Shown piece after piece: positions 17,070 to 25,930 of a stretch of 37,769 bases of DNA; within the stretch, counting starts at the first letter, position 1; every line of letters starts with the position of its first letter. The stretch covers positions 1 through 37,769 of the forward strand of contig JAFGKU010000196.1 of the NCBI GenBank assembly GCA_016928415.1, given 5' to 3'. The notes under the pieces are model-generated. The model saw only the letters and a program-made list of their open reading frames with translations, made no database searches and was not told the DNA's origin. Position numbers and translations under genes: made by a program. The stretch is from Spirochaetales bacterium (GTDB lineage: Bacteria; Spirochaetota; Spirochaetia; SZUA-6; JAFGRV01).

Positions 17070-18359
17070 ATGTTGTCTGCACTTGAAAAATATGATCCCC
17101 AAATTTATGAGCTTATTACCCAGGAACAGGCCCGTCAGAGCGGCGCCTTGATGCTCATCCCTTCGGAAAATTATGTTTCCCAGGCCGTCAAGCAGGCTTC
17201 GGGAAGCTGTCTTACCAATAAATACGCGGAAGGGTATCCGAACAAGAGATATTATGAAGGAAACCAGGTCACGGACCTGATTGAAACGATCGCCATAGAA
17301 AGGGCAAAAAAAATATTCAAGGCGGACCATGCCAATGTCCAGCCCTATTCCGGTTCGGTAGCCAACCTTGTAGCCTACAATGCCCTCATAAAACCGGGAG
17401 ACACGATCATGGGCCTTAACCTTAGTTCCGGCGGGCACCTTACCCACGGCTCGAGCGGCAGCATTACGAGCAAAATATTCAAGGCGGTTAATTACGACGT
17501 GGATTTCAAGACGGGATACCTCGACTATGATGCGATTGCGGACCTGGCCAAAAAACACAAGCCGAATCTCATCATTTCCGGCTTGACCGCTTACCCGCGC
17601 CAGATCGATTTTTCAAAATTCAATGAAATTGCCAAAAGCGTGGGCGCCTTTCATTTAAGCGATATAGCCCACATCGCCGGTCTGGTGGTGGCCGGTCTTC
17701 ACCAGAGCCCGGTGCCGTATGCCGACATTGTCTCGACGACAACGCATAAAACCCTGCGCGGCCCGAGAGGCGGTATGCTTCTCTGCAAAAAGGAATACGC
17801 GGAAAAGATAGACAAGGCCATCATGCCGGGACAGCAGGGCGGTCCCCACATGCACACGATAACGGCCATCGCCGTGGCTTTAGCCGAGGCGGATACGGAG
17901 GAATTCATCCTTTATGCAGGACAGATCCTCAAGAACGCCAAAAGGCTTGCGGAAAAACTGATGGAATACGGTTTCGACCTCGTCTCCGGCGGCACGGACA
18001 ACCACCTCATGCTCATCGACCTGCGCAACAAGGGTGTACCGGGCAAAAAAGCGGCCAAGGCCCTGGACCGGGCACGGGTAGTAACCAATTTCAACACGAT
18101 TCCCGGCGACCCCGCGCCGCCTCTGAGCCCGAACGGTATCAGGATAGGAACGCCGGCCGTGACAACGCGGGGCATGAAAGAAGAACAAATGGACCGGATA
18201 GCCGGGTTTATAAAAACCGTCATTGAAAACGTGGATGATGAAAGCGTGATTGAAAAAGTAAACAGGGAAGTTCTCATGCTGACCTCCCAGTTCCCCGTAC
18301 CGGATCATTTCATGTTACCCGGCCGGATAAAAAAACATCCCCTCACGGAAACCAATTAG
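17070..18359 (+). CDS. glyA: Serine hydroxymethyltransferase
   Basis: PLP enzyme that interconverts serine and glycine with tetrahydrofolate, feeding one-carbon metabolism. It has 429 residues from the ATG at 17070, chosen because AGGAGA lies 6 nt upstream; an in-frame TTG at 17010 has no such site. Signatures: SENYVSQAVKQASGS, the substrate-binding NKYAEGYPNKRYYEGN, LSDIAHIAGLVVAG, and the Schiff-base lysine block STTTHKTLRGPRGG. The C-terminal PAVTTRGMKEEQM is also typical. pgi follows after 9 nt, so the two form an operon. Confidence 0.96.
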   Translation: MLSALEKYDPQIYELITQEQARQSGALMLIPSENYVSQAVKQASGSCLTNKYAEGYPNKRYYEGNQVTDLIETIAIERAKKIFKADHANVQPYSGSVANLVAYNALIKPGDTIMGLNLSSGGHLTHGSSGSITSKIFKAVNYDVDFKTGYLDYDAIADLAKKHKPNLIISGLTAYPRQIDFSKFNEIAKSVGAFHLSDIAHIAGLVVAGLHQSPVPYADIVSTTTHKTLRGPRGGMLLCKKEYAEKIDKAIMPGQQGGPHMHTITAIAVALAEADTEEFILYAGQILKNAKRLAEKLMEYGFDLVSGGTDNHLMLIDLRNKGVPGKKAAKALDRARVVTNFNTIPGDPAPPLSPNGIRIGTPAVTTRGMKEEQMDRIAGFIKTVIENVDDESVIEKVNREVLMLTSQFPVPDHFMLPGRIKKHPLTETN

Positions 18360-18368
18360 GAGGAAACT

Positions 18369-20021
18369 ATGAGCCGGTTGACCGAATCAAGCGAATGGAA
18401 AGCATTGCAATCCCATTACGAGGAAGCCAGAACATGGCAAATGAAGGATTTATTTGCAAAGGAGCCCGGCAGGGCCGATAAATTCACCCTTGAAGCCTGC
18501 GGCCTGTATCTTGATTATTCAAAGAACATCATAACGGAAAAGACATTGAACCTCCTCCGCGGCCTTGCCGGTTTTGCCGGTGTTGACCAGGCAAAAAAGG
18601 ACATGTTCTCCGGAAAAAAAATTAATGAAACCGAAGGCCGTGCCGTACTCCACGTGGCATTGCGGAACCGCTCCAACACGCCGGTTTACGAGGACGGGCA
18701 GGACGTGATGCCGGAGGTGAACCGGGTGCTTGAAAAGATGAAGGGTTTTGCGGACAAGGTCAGGTCCGGCGCGTGGAAAGGCCGCTCCGGTAAAAAGATA
18801 GCTTTTATAGTCAATATAGGCATCGGCGGTTCCGACCTGGGGCCGTACATGATCACCGAAGCCCTCCGCCCTTATGCGGACGGGCCCGAGGCGTTTTACG
18901 TGTCCAACGTGGACGGGACGCACATAGCCGAAACCCTGAAAAAAGTAAGAATCGAGGAAACGCTATTCATTATATCTTCCAAGACATTCACGACCCAGGA
19001 AACCATGACAAACGCCCACACGGCGCGTGACGCGGTCCTGAAAGCATATAACGATGACGAATCGGCGGTAGCCAGGCATTTCGTGGCCGTTTCCACCAAT
19101 GCCGAAGGCGTGGCCGCCTTCGGCATCAACACGGACAACATGTTCGAGTTCTGGGACTGGGTAGGCGGCCGGTATTCCTCGTGGTCGGCCATCGGCCTGT
19201 CCGCCGTGTTGAGGCTGGGGTATGACAATTTCATTGAATTGCTCCAGGGTGCGCATGACATGGACAACCATTTCCTCAATACGGAACCCGAGAAAAACCT
19301 GCCCCTCGTAATGGGACTGCTTGGCATCTGGTACAATAATTTCTTCGGAGCGGAGAGCCACGCCATCCTCCCCTATGACCAGTACCTGCACAGGTTTGCC
19401 GCCTATTTCCAGCAGGGCGACATGGAATCAAACGGCAAGTACGTGGACAGGCAGGGAAATGCCGTTGATTACCAGACCGGCCCCATCATCTGGGGGGAAC
19501 CGGGAACCAATGGCCAGCACGCGTTTTACCAGCTCATTCACCAGGGAACCAAGCTCATTCCCTGCGATTTTTTGGCACCGGCCCAATCGCACAATCCGGT
19601 AGGCGACCACCACAAGAAGCTGTTGGCCAATTTCCTCGCCCAGACCGAAGCGCTCATGAACGGTAAAACACGTTCCGAGGCGGAAGCGGAGCTAAAAAAA
19701 GCCGGAATGGATGAGGAAAAAATCAGGAAGCTTCTTCCGTTCAAGGTTTTTAAAGGCAACCGTCCCACGAACAGCATCATGTTTAAAAAACTCACACCAA
19801 GGGTTTTAGGCAGCCTCATTGCCCTCTACGAACACAAGATCTTTGTCCAGGGCATTATCTGGAACATCTTCAGCTTTGACCAGTGGGGCGTGGAACTGGG
19901 CAAGCAGCTTGCCAGGAAAATTCTGAAGGAACTGGAGGAAGGGGAGAAAAACCCGGAATTAAAACTGTCCCATGACGGTTCCACGAACAATTTGATCCGG
20001 TATTACCTGAAGAACAGGTAA
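18369..20021 (+). CDS. pgi: Glucose-6-phosphate isomerase
   Basis: Interconverts glucose 6-phosphate and fructose 6-phosphate. At 550 residues it is the long bacterial/eukaryotic type. Signatures seen: [11 protein letters not shown] (phosphate-binding), [14 protein letters not shown], the first PGI signature [17 protein letters not shown], the catalytic block around [16 protein letters not shown], and the C-terminal signature around [14 protein letters not shown]. It starts 9 nt after glyA with GGAGGAAA as ribosome site. A complete gene with nothing unusual beyond its pairing with glyA. Confidence 0.96.
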   Translation: MSRLTESSEWKALQSHYEEARTWQMKDLFAKEPGRADKFTLEACGLYLDYSKNIITEKTLNLLRGLAGFAGVDQAKKDMFSGKKINETEGRAVLHVALRNRSNTPVYEDGQDVMPEVNRVLEKMKGFADKVRSGAWKGRSGKKIAFIVNIGIGGSDLGPYMITEALRPYADGPEAFYVSNVDGTHIAETLKKVRIEETLFIISSKTFTTQETMTNAHTARDAVLKAYNDDESAVARHFVAVSTNAEGVAAFGINTDNMFEFWDWVGGRYSSWSAIGLSAVLRLGYDNFIELLQGAHDMDNHFLNTEPEKNLPLVMGLLGIWYNNFFGAESHAILPYDQYLHRFAAYFQQGDMESNGKYVDRQGNAVDYQTGPIIWGEPGTNGQHAFYQLIHQGTKLIPCDFLAPAQSHNPVGDHHKKLLANFLAQTEALMNGKTRSEAEAELKKAGMDEEKIRKLLPFKVFKGNRPTNSIMFKKLTPRVLGSLIALYEHKIFVQGIIWNIFSFDQWGVELGKQLARKILKELEEGEKNPELKLSHDGSTNNLIRYYLKNR

Positions 20022-20102
20022 ATACGGCTTTCAATAGTCTTCGTAGCGGTACCACAAAAACCGCATTAAGTCCCATAACTTCGCTTTAATAATAGTAAAA
20101 AA

Positions 20103-20122
20103 GTTACAATTTGTTACAATTA
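20103..20122 (+). promoter_or_regulatory. Tandem 10-bp direct repeat, candidate response-regulator box
   Basis: GTTACAATTT and GTTACAATTA follow each other directly, so GTTAC recurs with a 10-bp period. This spacing is typical of OmpR-family dimer sites; the CpxR box is GTAAA-N5-GTAAA. It lies about 110 nt before the CpxP/Spy-like gene, and a possible -10 (TATTAT, 20139-20144) follows at a distance that would place the box over the -35 region. Further down, at 20165-20183, is a palindrome TGACAG-N7-CTGTCA. Confidence 0.45.
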
Positions 20123-20213
20123 CGCAATAAACCTGAAATATTATAAAGATATATTAACGGCAAGTGACAGGGTGATTCTGTCATACAATATTTAATGATG
20201 GAGGTATTATCAA

Positions 20214-20675
20214 ATGAAACGAATTAGTATTGCGGTCAGTGCCGTATTGCTGCTTGCCGGGTTTGTCCTGTTAACAGTATCCTGCCAGGGCCATGGTCCA
20301 ATGGGGCACAACGGGAAACGGATTGAAAAAATCAAGGAATATGCCCTTTTCCGCATATCCTCGGAACTGGATTTAACGGAGAACCAGAAAACAATGCTCA
20401 ATAATTCCATTGACGAGATCCATAAAAAGATGGAGGAAGTGCATTCCAACCGGGACGGTCATTTCACGGAAATGAAGGCCCTCATCCTTTCCTCGACGAT
20501 TACCGAAGACCAGGTAGACCGGTTTATCCAGGACAGGATCAATGAAATGGCGCCGGTAAAAGAACTGGCCATACAGAAGCTTGTCGAATTCCACGCCACG
20601 CTGACACCCGAACAAAAGGCTAAAATCATCGAACTGATGGAAAAACACAAGGCGGAACTGGAAAACGGGAACTGA
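20214..20675 (+). CDS. Spy/CpxP-like periplasmic lipoprotein
   Basis: A 153-residue helical periplasmic protein of the LTxxQ (Spy/CpxP) superfamily. Its signal peptide ends LLTVSC, so Cys24 is probably lipidated, whereas classical Spy and CpxP are soluble. Two LTxxQ motifs are visible, LTENQ near 61 and LTPEQ near 135, separated by long amphipathic helices. A His/Gly/Met-rich start (GHGPMGHNG) could bind metal. Strong GGAGG site 9 nt before the ATG. The next two genes on the strand are an OmpR-type regulator and a CpxA-like kinase, so the set mirrors cpxP-cpxR-cpxA. By analogy it would chaperone envelope proteins and dampen the kinase; that is inference. Confidence 0.82.
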   Translation: MKRISIAVSAVLLLAGFVLLTVSCQGHGPMGHNGKRIEKIKEYALFRISSELDLTENQKTMLNNSIDEIHKKMEEVHSNRDGHFTEMKALILSSTITEDQVDRFIQDRINEMAPVKELAIQKLVEFHATLTPEQKAKIIELMEKHKAELENGN

Positions 20676-20721
20676 CGGGAGAAATCCTGTTTAATATCCC
20701 GGTGTTTTAGTCTATACTTAT

Positions 20722-20749
20722 AGGGGCGGAAGGACAAGCATCCGCCCCT
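20722..20749 (+). terminator. Hairpin between the Spy-like gene and its regulator
   Basis: A perfect 9-bp stem (AGGGGCGGA at 20722-20730 with TCCGCCCCT at 20741-20749) around a 10-nt loop is followed by TGTTATTGTT. The tail is T-rich but interrupted, so termination may be partial. The regulator's ATG lies only 10 nt further and has no Shine-Dalgarno site, so the hairpin could act as an attenuator that sets regulator level below lipoprotein level. Confidence 0.6.
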
Positions 20750-20759
20750 TGTTATTGTT

Positions 20760-21452
20760 ATGGAAGAACAAATACTGATTATCGATGACGACAAAAAACT
20801 AAACTCGTTATTAACCGACTACCTGGCGCAATTCAAGTATTCGGTGCGGTCGGTGACCAGCCCCGGGGAAGGGCTTCAGCTCCTGGAAAGATCGATGCCT
20901 GATCTCATCGTGCTGGACATCATGCTGCCGCAGATGAATGGTTTCGAAGTATGTAAAAAAATACGGGAAAGATGGGAAGTTCCCATCATCATGCTGACGG
21001 CGAGGGGCGAGGTATCGGACAGGATTGTCGGTCTTGAACTGGGCGCCGATGATTACCTGCCCAAACCTTTTGAACCGCGCGAACTGGCGGCACGCATCCA
21101 GTCCATCCTGAGGCGCACGCAAAAAAGGGCGTCCCGGGAAAACCAGATTTTCGGGGACCTGAGGGTAGACACCCAGAGCCGTGCAGTATACCTGAATAAT
21201 ACGGAAGTGAATGTGACAACCATGGAATTCGACGCCCTGGCCCTGCTGGCTTCCGACCCGGGAAGGGTCTTTACGCGCGAACAGCTCCAGGAAAAACTGA
21301 AAGGGTATGACTGGGATGCGTATGACCGTTCCATAGATGTCCTTATCAGCCGGTTAAGGCAGAAGCTTTCGGACGATCCCAAAAATCCCCAATACATAAA
21401 AACGGTCTGGGGCTCGGGATACTCCTTCATCGGCAGGCGGGAAAATCAATGA
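20760..21452 (+). CDS. OmpR/PhoB-family response regulator (CpxR-like)
   Basis: DNA-binding response regulator of 230 residues. The receiver (about 1-115) has the acidic pair D10 and D11, phosphoacceptor D53 (LIVLDIMLPQMNG), Thr in MLTARGE and Lys in LPKPFEP. The winged-helix domain (about 130-226) has the typical RSIDVLISRLRQKL recognition helix and WGSGYSFI wing. The start ATG has no ribosome-binding site, and a stem-loop precedes it. The stop overlaps the kinase start by 4 nt. It is likely to regulate the upstream Spy-like gene through the direct repeat at 20103. Confidence 0.94.
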   Translation: MEEQILIIDDDKKLNSLLTDYLAQFKYSVRSVTSPGEGLQLLERSMPDLIVLDIMLPQMNGFEVCKKIRERWEVPIIMLTARGEVSDRIVGLELGADDYLPKPFEPRELAARIQSILRRTQKRASRENQIFGDLRVDTQSRAVYLNNTEVNVTTMEFDALALLASDPGRVFTREQLQEKLKGYDWDAYDRSIDVLISRLRQKLSDDPKNPQYIKTVWGSGYSFIGRRENQ

Positions 21453-22741
21453 AAAGAAGTCACTCCATTTTCTTTAAAATAACGCTCATGGTGATTGCCG
21501 TGATACTCATCACGATATTCGCAATCGGCCTGTTCGGCGTTTTTTTGATTCAATTTCACTTTCCGCTCAACCTTCCCGTGGGCATTGAGCATTACATTAA
21601 TTTCATCATAAAAGAAATCGGCATCCCGCCGGACAGGGCAAAGATGGAACAGGTCTGCAGGGAACAGGGCCTTGGCATCTTCTACCGGGGACCGGAATTC
21701 GAAAGCGCGTACCGGTTCCCGGAATCGGGAAAACACGTCCGCTACTCCGCATCCGAATCGGACCATGTGAGTTACGGCTTTCAAAGGGGGACGCTCTTTG
21801 CCAAAAAAGAAACCGGCGGACACGTTATTATAATCGCCATCTCTGTGGCAAGCCGTGAACATGTCGGTTTCCTCTATGTTATCGCCCTCATCATCATTCT
21901 GACCATTGTGCTCAGCGTGCTTAACCTCAGGATCCGCAGGCTGCTGAAGCCCGTTCACCACCTGATGACGGGTGTCACCAGGATACAGGAAGGCGATTTC
22001 TCCTACCGCGTGCCGGTAACGCAGTCGGATGAACTGGGAAGGCTGAGCGGGTCCTTTAACAGGATGACGCAGCTGGTAAGCGATATGCTCGTGTCAAAGG
22101 ACCAGCTTCTCCTTGACGTAAGTCATGAACTGCGGTCTCCCCTGACACGGATGAAAATAGCGCTGGAATTCATCACGGACCCGAAGGCAAAACAGTCCCT
22201 GGCCGAAGACTTAAATGAAATGGAACATATGATCCTGGAACTCCTGGAAACGGAACGGATGAAAAGCGAATTTGGAAAAGGCAGTTTTTCAATGACGGAC
22301 ATCATCGCCCTGATTGACGGTCTGGCCGGCGATTATTCAGATAAATCTCCGGGACTTGAATGCCGCTTTCCCGGCCGCCCCGTACCGCTCCGCCTTGACA
22401 AAATGCGGATAAACATGCTTTTCAGAAATATCCTGGACAATGCCTTCCGGTATTCCCCGCCTGACGGACCGCCGGTTGTTATCACGGTAACGGATGGACA
22501 GGACAGTGTCAAAATTGAAGTACGGGATTCCGGAAGGGGTATACCGGAAAAGGACCTGGCAAACATATTTGAACCTTTTTACCGAACCGATATGTCCCGG
22601 TCAAAGGAAACCGGGGGCTACGGCCTCGGTTTATACATTTGCAGGAAGATCATGGATTACCACGGGGGTGAAATCTCCATTGAAAGCGCTGAGAACAAGG
22701 GGACGGCCATCATCCTTGATTTTAAAAAAACGGATCGGTAA
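21449..22741 (+). CDS. Membrane sensor histidine kinase (CpxA-like)
   Basis: A 430-residue orthodox sensor kinase. TM1 is at about 11-35, a periplasmic domain at about 36-138, and TM2 at about 139-160. HAMP follows at about 160-212, then HisKA with H226 (LLDVSHELRSPLTRMKIALE) and HATPase with N box (NILDNAFRYSPP), G1 (DSGRGIP) and G2 (GYGLGLYICRKI). The H-box extension resembles that of CpxA. It overlaps its regulator by 4 nt. At its 3' end it overlaps by 20 nt the convergent serpin gene, so read-through would give antisense RNA to the serpin transcript's end. Confidence 0.94.
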   Translation: MKRSHSIFFKITLMVIAVILITIFAIGLFGVFLIQFHFPLNLPVGIEHYINFIIKEIGIPPDRAKMEQVCREQGLGIFYRGPEFESAYRFPESGKHVRYSASESDHVSYGFQRGTLFAKKETGGHVIIIAISVASREHVGFLYVIALIIILTIVLSVLNLRIRRLLKPVHHLMTGVTRIQEGDFSYRVPVTQSDELGRLSGSFNRMTQLVSDMLVSKDQLLLDVSHELRSPLTRMKIALEFITDPKAKQSLAEDLNEMEHMILELLETERMKSEFGKGSFSMTDIIALIDGLAGDYSDKSPGLECRFPGRPVPLRLDKMRINMLFRNILDNAFRYSPPDGPPVVITVTDGQDSVKIEVRDSGRGIPEKDLANIFEPFYRTDMSRSKETGGYGLGLYICRKIMDYHGGEISIESAENKGTAIILDFKKTDR

Positions 22742-24404
22742 CCCGGCCCATGAATAAAATCAATCCGGTGGACCTCTCCTGGATCAAAAAGATGAAGGGG
22801 TGGTTCACGTTCATGATAACGGGCTGGGGCTCCGGCGCTCCCTTGTTATGCACAAGATAACCGGCATTCCCCACGGCATAATTCCTGTAAAGCTCAACCT
22901 TCAGATTATAGACCGTCGACTGTGTATTAATCATCGAAACACTGATGACTTCAGTTTCTCCTCCTGACTTACTCAACAGGACATCGCCGGCTATAAGGTT
23001 CCGTGCCTCCACCCATCGCCCGCCGTTAGACGGTTTCGGTTCTTCCGCCGGAATGTCCGAAGCCGCGGGACGCCCTTGAAGTCTTTTACCCCTGAGAACG
23101 AAAAAGGGATGATTCCCCGTCGCCTTGACAGACCCTTCTTTTGTTACCAGGGTAATCATGTCGCCGCTATAATCTTCTGATTTTCTGTCGGATACTGCGG
23201 CTGAAACCCATTCCCCGCGGATAAAATCGTACGAATACACTTTATCACCCGGCCTGATCGTTTCAATATTACGCGGGCCCCGGGCGGTATGCACCTGTGT
23301 GCCTGCCGGGAAACAAAACGTGGCCACGGTGGCCGCCGCCGCCTCGGACCCTTCCTCGTTGACCTCTACAAAGGCCTTATGGAAAAAAGACGTGATATAA
23401 AATGGCACGCCTTTCCCGACAATACCGGAAAAATCCGCCGAGGAACGGAACGCGTCATTTATTCCCAAAGCCTCCAGGTAATTCTTCATTTTTCGCAGGT
23501 CACTCAGGATGCTCAATTTCGGCAAGGATACGGTCACCATGTAAACAAAAAGCCTTTCACGCCACTCGCCCAGAGCCCCGACAGAGAGTGATTTCTCCAC
23601 CCGGGAAAGGCTTGTCTTTTGTAAGGGAAGGATGATGAGCATGGACAACCGGTTTCCATAATACGGCAGCTCAAGCACCTGGACCGATTCATTTTCGTAA
23701 TAATCAAGTCGTGAGATCATGGACATCATCGGGACTTTTTTTTCATGGTCTTCATCAATGAAGAACGGCATGCCCTCCGTTACTTCCTTGTCAAACCGGT
23801 ATTTCCATTCCGCCTTGAAATAAATGGCATTGGCCAATGCCAGCAGGGTGTTCCTGTCAACGGCCCCGTCCGGGACAATATTCTTTATCCTGTTGTTCGT
23901 ATTGTCCTCGACCCATTTGTTGATCCTGTTCCTCGCCTCCTGAGGATTATTTTTATAATCAACGGGGTTTATTTCAGCATCCAGCCCCTTTAACGAATCA
24001 AGATAGTCCGTCTTGAACGGGAAGCCTGTCTGCGGCCATAAGGAGTTGACACTGTTTAACCGGACCTTCCCTTCCTGATTGGCCTCTGCCAGGAGGTTCT
24101 TCAGTTCCGCCAGGCCGGACAGAGCCGCATCACCTTGCTGATTCAGGCCGAGTGCCTTGGTCAATTGATCAGCCGTTCTCCCCCGGGCACCGGCATCAAG
24201 CATATTCAGGACAAGGTAAATGCTGTACGGCGAAAAGAAAAATGTTTCATTGTCTTTCCCGATCTGCCTGTATAAGTCGAGTGTAAAAGCCAGACTTCCG
24301 TCTACAAGCTCCGCATCAATTTTTTCTTCGGCATAAACAACCATGATTCCGGTAAATAAGATTAAAATTATAAAAAATATGGCGAAAAATCCCTGTTTCT
24401 GCAT
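22722..24404 (-). CDS. Secreted serpin with a Hint (intein-like) domain inserted in the reactive-centre loop
   Basis: A 560-residue protein. It has a Sec signal peptide (cleavage likely after VVYA, residue 25). The serpin fold runs from about 35, with SPYSIYLVLNMLDAGARG, LALANAIYFKAEW and the hinge VNEEGSEAAAAT at 348-359. Four residues later the serpin is interrupted at C364 by a Hint domain that ends HN at 519-520. The serpin then resumes with KGAPEPQPV and the signature NVNHPFIFLI...TGLILFMGRV to the end. Excising the Hint domain and joining the flanks would leave about 28 residues from P14 to the Phe of the HPF motif, close to the 26 of alpha-1-antitrypsin. Serpins trap proteases by loop cleavage. 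What the insert does is unknown; autocleavage in the loop is the obvious prediction. Confidence 0.93.
   Translation of the reverse strand: MQKQGFFAIFFIILILFTGIMVVYAEEKIDAELVDGSLAFTLDLYRQIGKDNETFFFSPYSIYLVLNMLDAGARGRTADQLTKALGLNQQGDAALSGLAELKNLLAEANQEGKVRLNSVNSLWPQTGFPFKTDYLDSLKGLDAEINPVDYKNNPQEARNRINKWVEDNTNNRIKNIVPDGAVDRNTLLALANAIYFKAEWKYRFDKEVTEGMPFFIDEDHEKKVPMMSMISRLDYYENESVQVLELPYYGNRLSMLIILPLQKTSLSRVEKSLSVGALGEWRERLFVYMVTVSLPKLSILSDLRKMKNYLEALGINDAFRSSADFSGIVGKGVPFYITSFFHKAFVEVNEEGSEAAAATVATFCFPAGTQVHTARGPRNIETIRPGDKVYSYDFIRGEWVSAAVSDRKSEDYSGDMITLVTKEGSVKATGNHPFFVLRGKRLQGRPAASDIPAEEPKPSNGGRWVEARNLIAGDVLLSKSGGETEVISVSMINTQSTVYNLKVELYRNYAVGNAGYLVHNKGAPEPQPVIMNVNHPFIFLIQERSTGLILFMGRVTDPFF
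22845..23315 (-). other. Hint domain coding segment within the serpin
   Basis: 157 codons, residues 364-520 of the serpin. Block A starts C364-FPAGTQV and continues IETIRPGDKVYSYD. Block B is KATGNHPFFV with the TxxH pair T429 and H432. The end is VYNLKVELYRNYAVGN...LVHN with H519 and N520. The residue after Asn520 is Lys, not Cys, Ser or Thr, as in bacterial intein-like type A and pretoxin-Hint domains. Such domains can cleave at either end but splice poorly. No homing endonuclease is present at this size. Confidence 0.88.
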
Positions 24405-24557
24405 GACAACTCCTTACTAATAATTTTCCTGCAAATCCGTTCAAGTGTCAATGACTGCTTTGGGGTTTTTTATGAAGAATGGGGGCCGGCAGGTTTGCCT
24501 TCGTCCCTGTCTCTGGTATGCTTGGATGCGACTTATTATTTTCAAGGAGGGTTTTTA

Positions 24558-24878
24558 ATGCAGAAATATGTGATGTGTATCATTGCCGCGCCTGCTGACA
24601 AGGCGGAACAAATAGCGGAAACCCTTGTCACGGAAAAACTGGCGGCCTGCTGTCAGGTCAATGACGGTATTACGAGTTTTTACTATTGGAAAGGTAAACT
24701 TAACAGGGACAGGGAAGCGCTCATTTTCATCAAAACCGGTACGCCTGCCGTCTCCAAAATAAAAGACAGGCTGAAAGAAGTTCATCCCTATACCGTCCCC
24801 GAGTTCATCGTCATTCCGGTTATTGACGGGAATGAGGACTACTTGAAGTGGATTGATGAAAATGTCGACCGGGGTTGA
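24558..24878 (+). CDS. cutA: CutA1 divalent-ion tolerance protein
   Basis: A small trimeric protein of the CutA1 family, 106 residues. The start is the ATG at 24558, which has AAGGAGGG 6 nt upstream. Conserved blocks: EKLAACCQVNDGITSFYYWKGK, EALIFIKT, HPYTVPEFIVIPVIDGN and the C-terminal YLKWIDENV. The family is named for copper tolerance in E. coli but its biochemical role is not settled. It is convergent with the receiver-TPR gene, with only 3 nt between stops. Confidence 0.93.
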   Translation: MQKYVMCIIAAPADKAEQIAETLVTEKLAACCQVNDGITSFYYWKGKLNRDREALIFIKTGTPAVSKIKDRLKEVHPYTVPEFIVIPVIDGNEDYLKWIDENVDRG

Positions 24879-24881
24879 CGG

Positions 24882-25718
24882 TTAACAGAGCTTTTCAATC
24901 TTCTTGAAAAGCTTTGTTGCCTGTGAAGAAAAAGAGTCAAAGGGTTTTAAACTCATGACTTTCTTGTAATAAAAGGCCGCCTTGGGGAGCACCTTGAGTT
25001 TCTGGTAACTCTGCCCTATATAAAGGAGGGCCGCCTTTATGTTCTTGTGGTGGGGCGCCCTTGTCACGAATTCCTTATACAGCTTGATGGACTTCTCAAA
25101 TTCATTTTTTCTTGAATAACAGAGGCCCAGTTGAAAATATGTTTCTTCAATATAATGCCGCCATCGCTCCGTCTTGATTGAAGAAATTTTTATTATTGAA
25201 CTGAAAATCTCGATGGCCTTGTCTATCTGGTTGGCGCCGATGGCGTTCAGACCCTCGTAGTACTGGCTTTCAACATCCTCGTAATTCTTGTTTCTTTTCA
25301 ACTGGCCGGCGGCCTCGGCAGCCTGCTTCTCCTGCCGATTCTCCTCAGCCTGCAGGGATGCCTTTGGGACAAGCCTGGATATGACGAGAAACAGCAGGTC
25401 CTCATCAACGGGTACCGGCAATGCCTGCTGTATGCCGTACGCCTTGGCCTGCTTCAAGGCCAGGGCATCCTTTGGATCGCTTATAACGATGATGGGGATG
25501 TTATCATTTTTCTCCCTGATCCTGTTTACGGCATCCACGCCTTTTATGTGTTTATTGGAAATATTGACAATTACCAGGTCGAATGAATCGCTTCTTAAGC
25601 GGGAAACCGCTTCAAACCCTCCCATTACCTCGTATATTGTGTATCTCTGGGAAAGCGTCCCTTTCCAGGGGTTGGTCAATGCAGTAGAATTATCCACGAC
25701 CAGTATCTTACAACTCAT
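24882..25718 (-). CDS. Degenerate receiver domain fused to TPR repeats
   Basis: A 278-residue cytoplasmic protein. Residues 1-115 fold like a response-regulator receiver (CKILVVDNST, DLVIVNISNKHIKG, IPIIVISDPKDA). The phosphoacceptor Asp is Asn52, the second acidic residue is Asn10, and the conserved Lys-Pro near the end is replaced by PVPV. It should therefore not be phosphorylated in the normal way. A charged coil at about 118-145 leads to three or four TPR-like repeats (about 150-270; AIEIFSSIIKIS, YFQLGLCYSRKNEFEKSIKL, ALLYIGQSYQKLKVLPKAAF). It probably serves as a protein-protein adaptor. No kinase is adjacent, and the partner is unknown. The start codon has only a weak ribosome site. 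Confidence 0.85.
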   Translation of the reverse strand: MSCKILVVDNSTALTNPWKGTLSQRYTIYEVMGGFEAVSRLRSDSFDLVIVNISNKHIKGVDAVNRIREKNDNIPIIVISDPKDALALKQAKAYGIQQALPVPVDEDLLFLVISRLVPKASLQAEENRQEKQAAEAAGQLKRNKNYEDVESQYYEGLNAIGANQIDKAIEIFSSIIKISSIKTERWRHYIEETYFQLGLCYSRKNEFEKSIKLYKEFVTRAPHHKNIKAALLYIGQSYQKLKVLPKAAFYYKKVMSLKPFDSFSSQATKLFKKIEKLC

Positions 25719-25930
25719 TTCAATAAAAAACCTTCACATAAAAAATTATTACAGCCAGTCACAGGGAAAAACCTCTCACAAACAGGGTTTTTCGTGGTGC
25801 TTTCTTGTAAAAAAATAACATATCAGGTTTAAAAAGTCAAGCTGACCCTGTTTATGGAATCATCCCGCCTGATTCAAAGGGTGCGAAATAGAAACTTTAT
25901 TTATTTGTCAGTCAGGCAACCTTTATCACA

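Noticed and set aside
22845..23315. A conventional splicing intein
   Set aside because: The residue after the terminal Asn is Lys rather than Cys, Ser or Thr, and there is no endonuclease domain, so an intein-like (BIL or pretoxin-Hint) assignment fits better.
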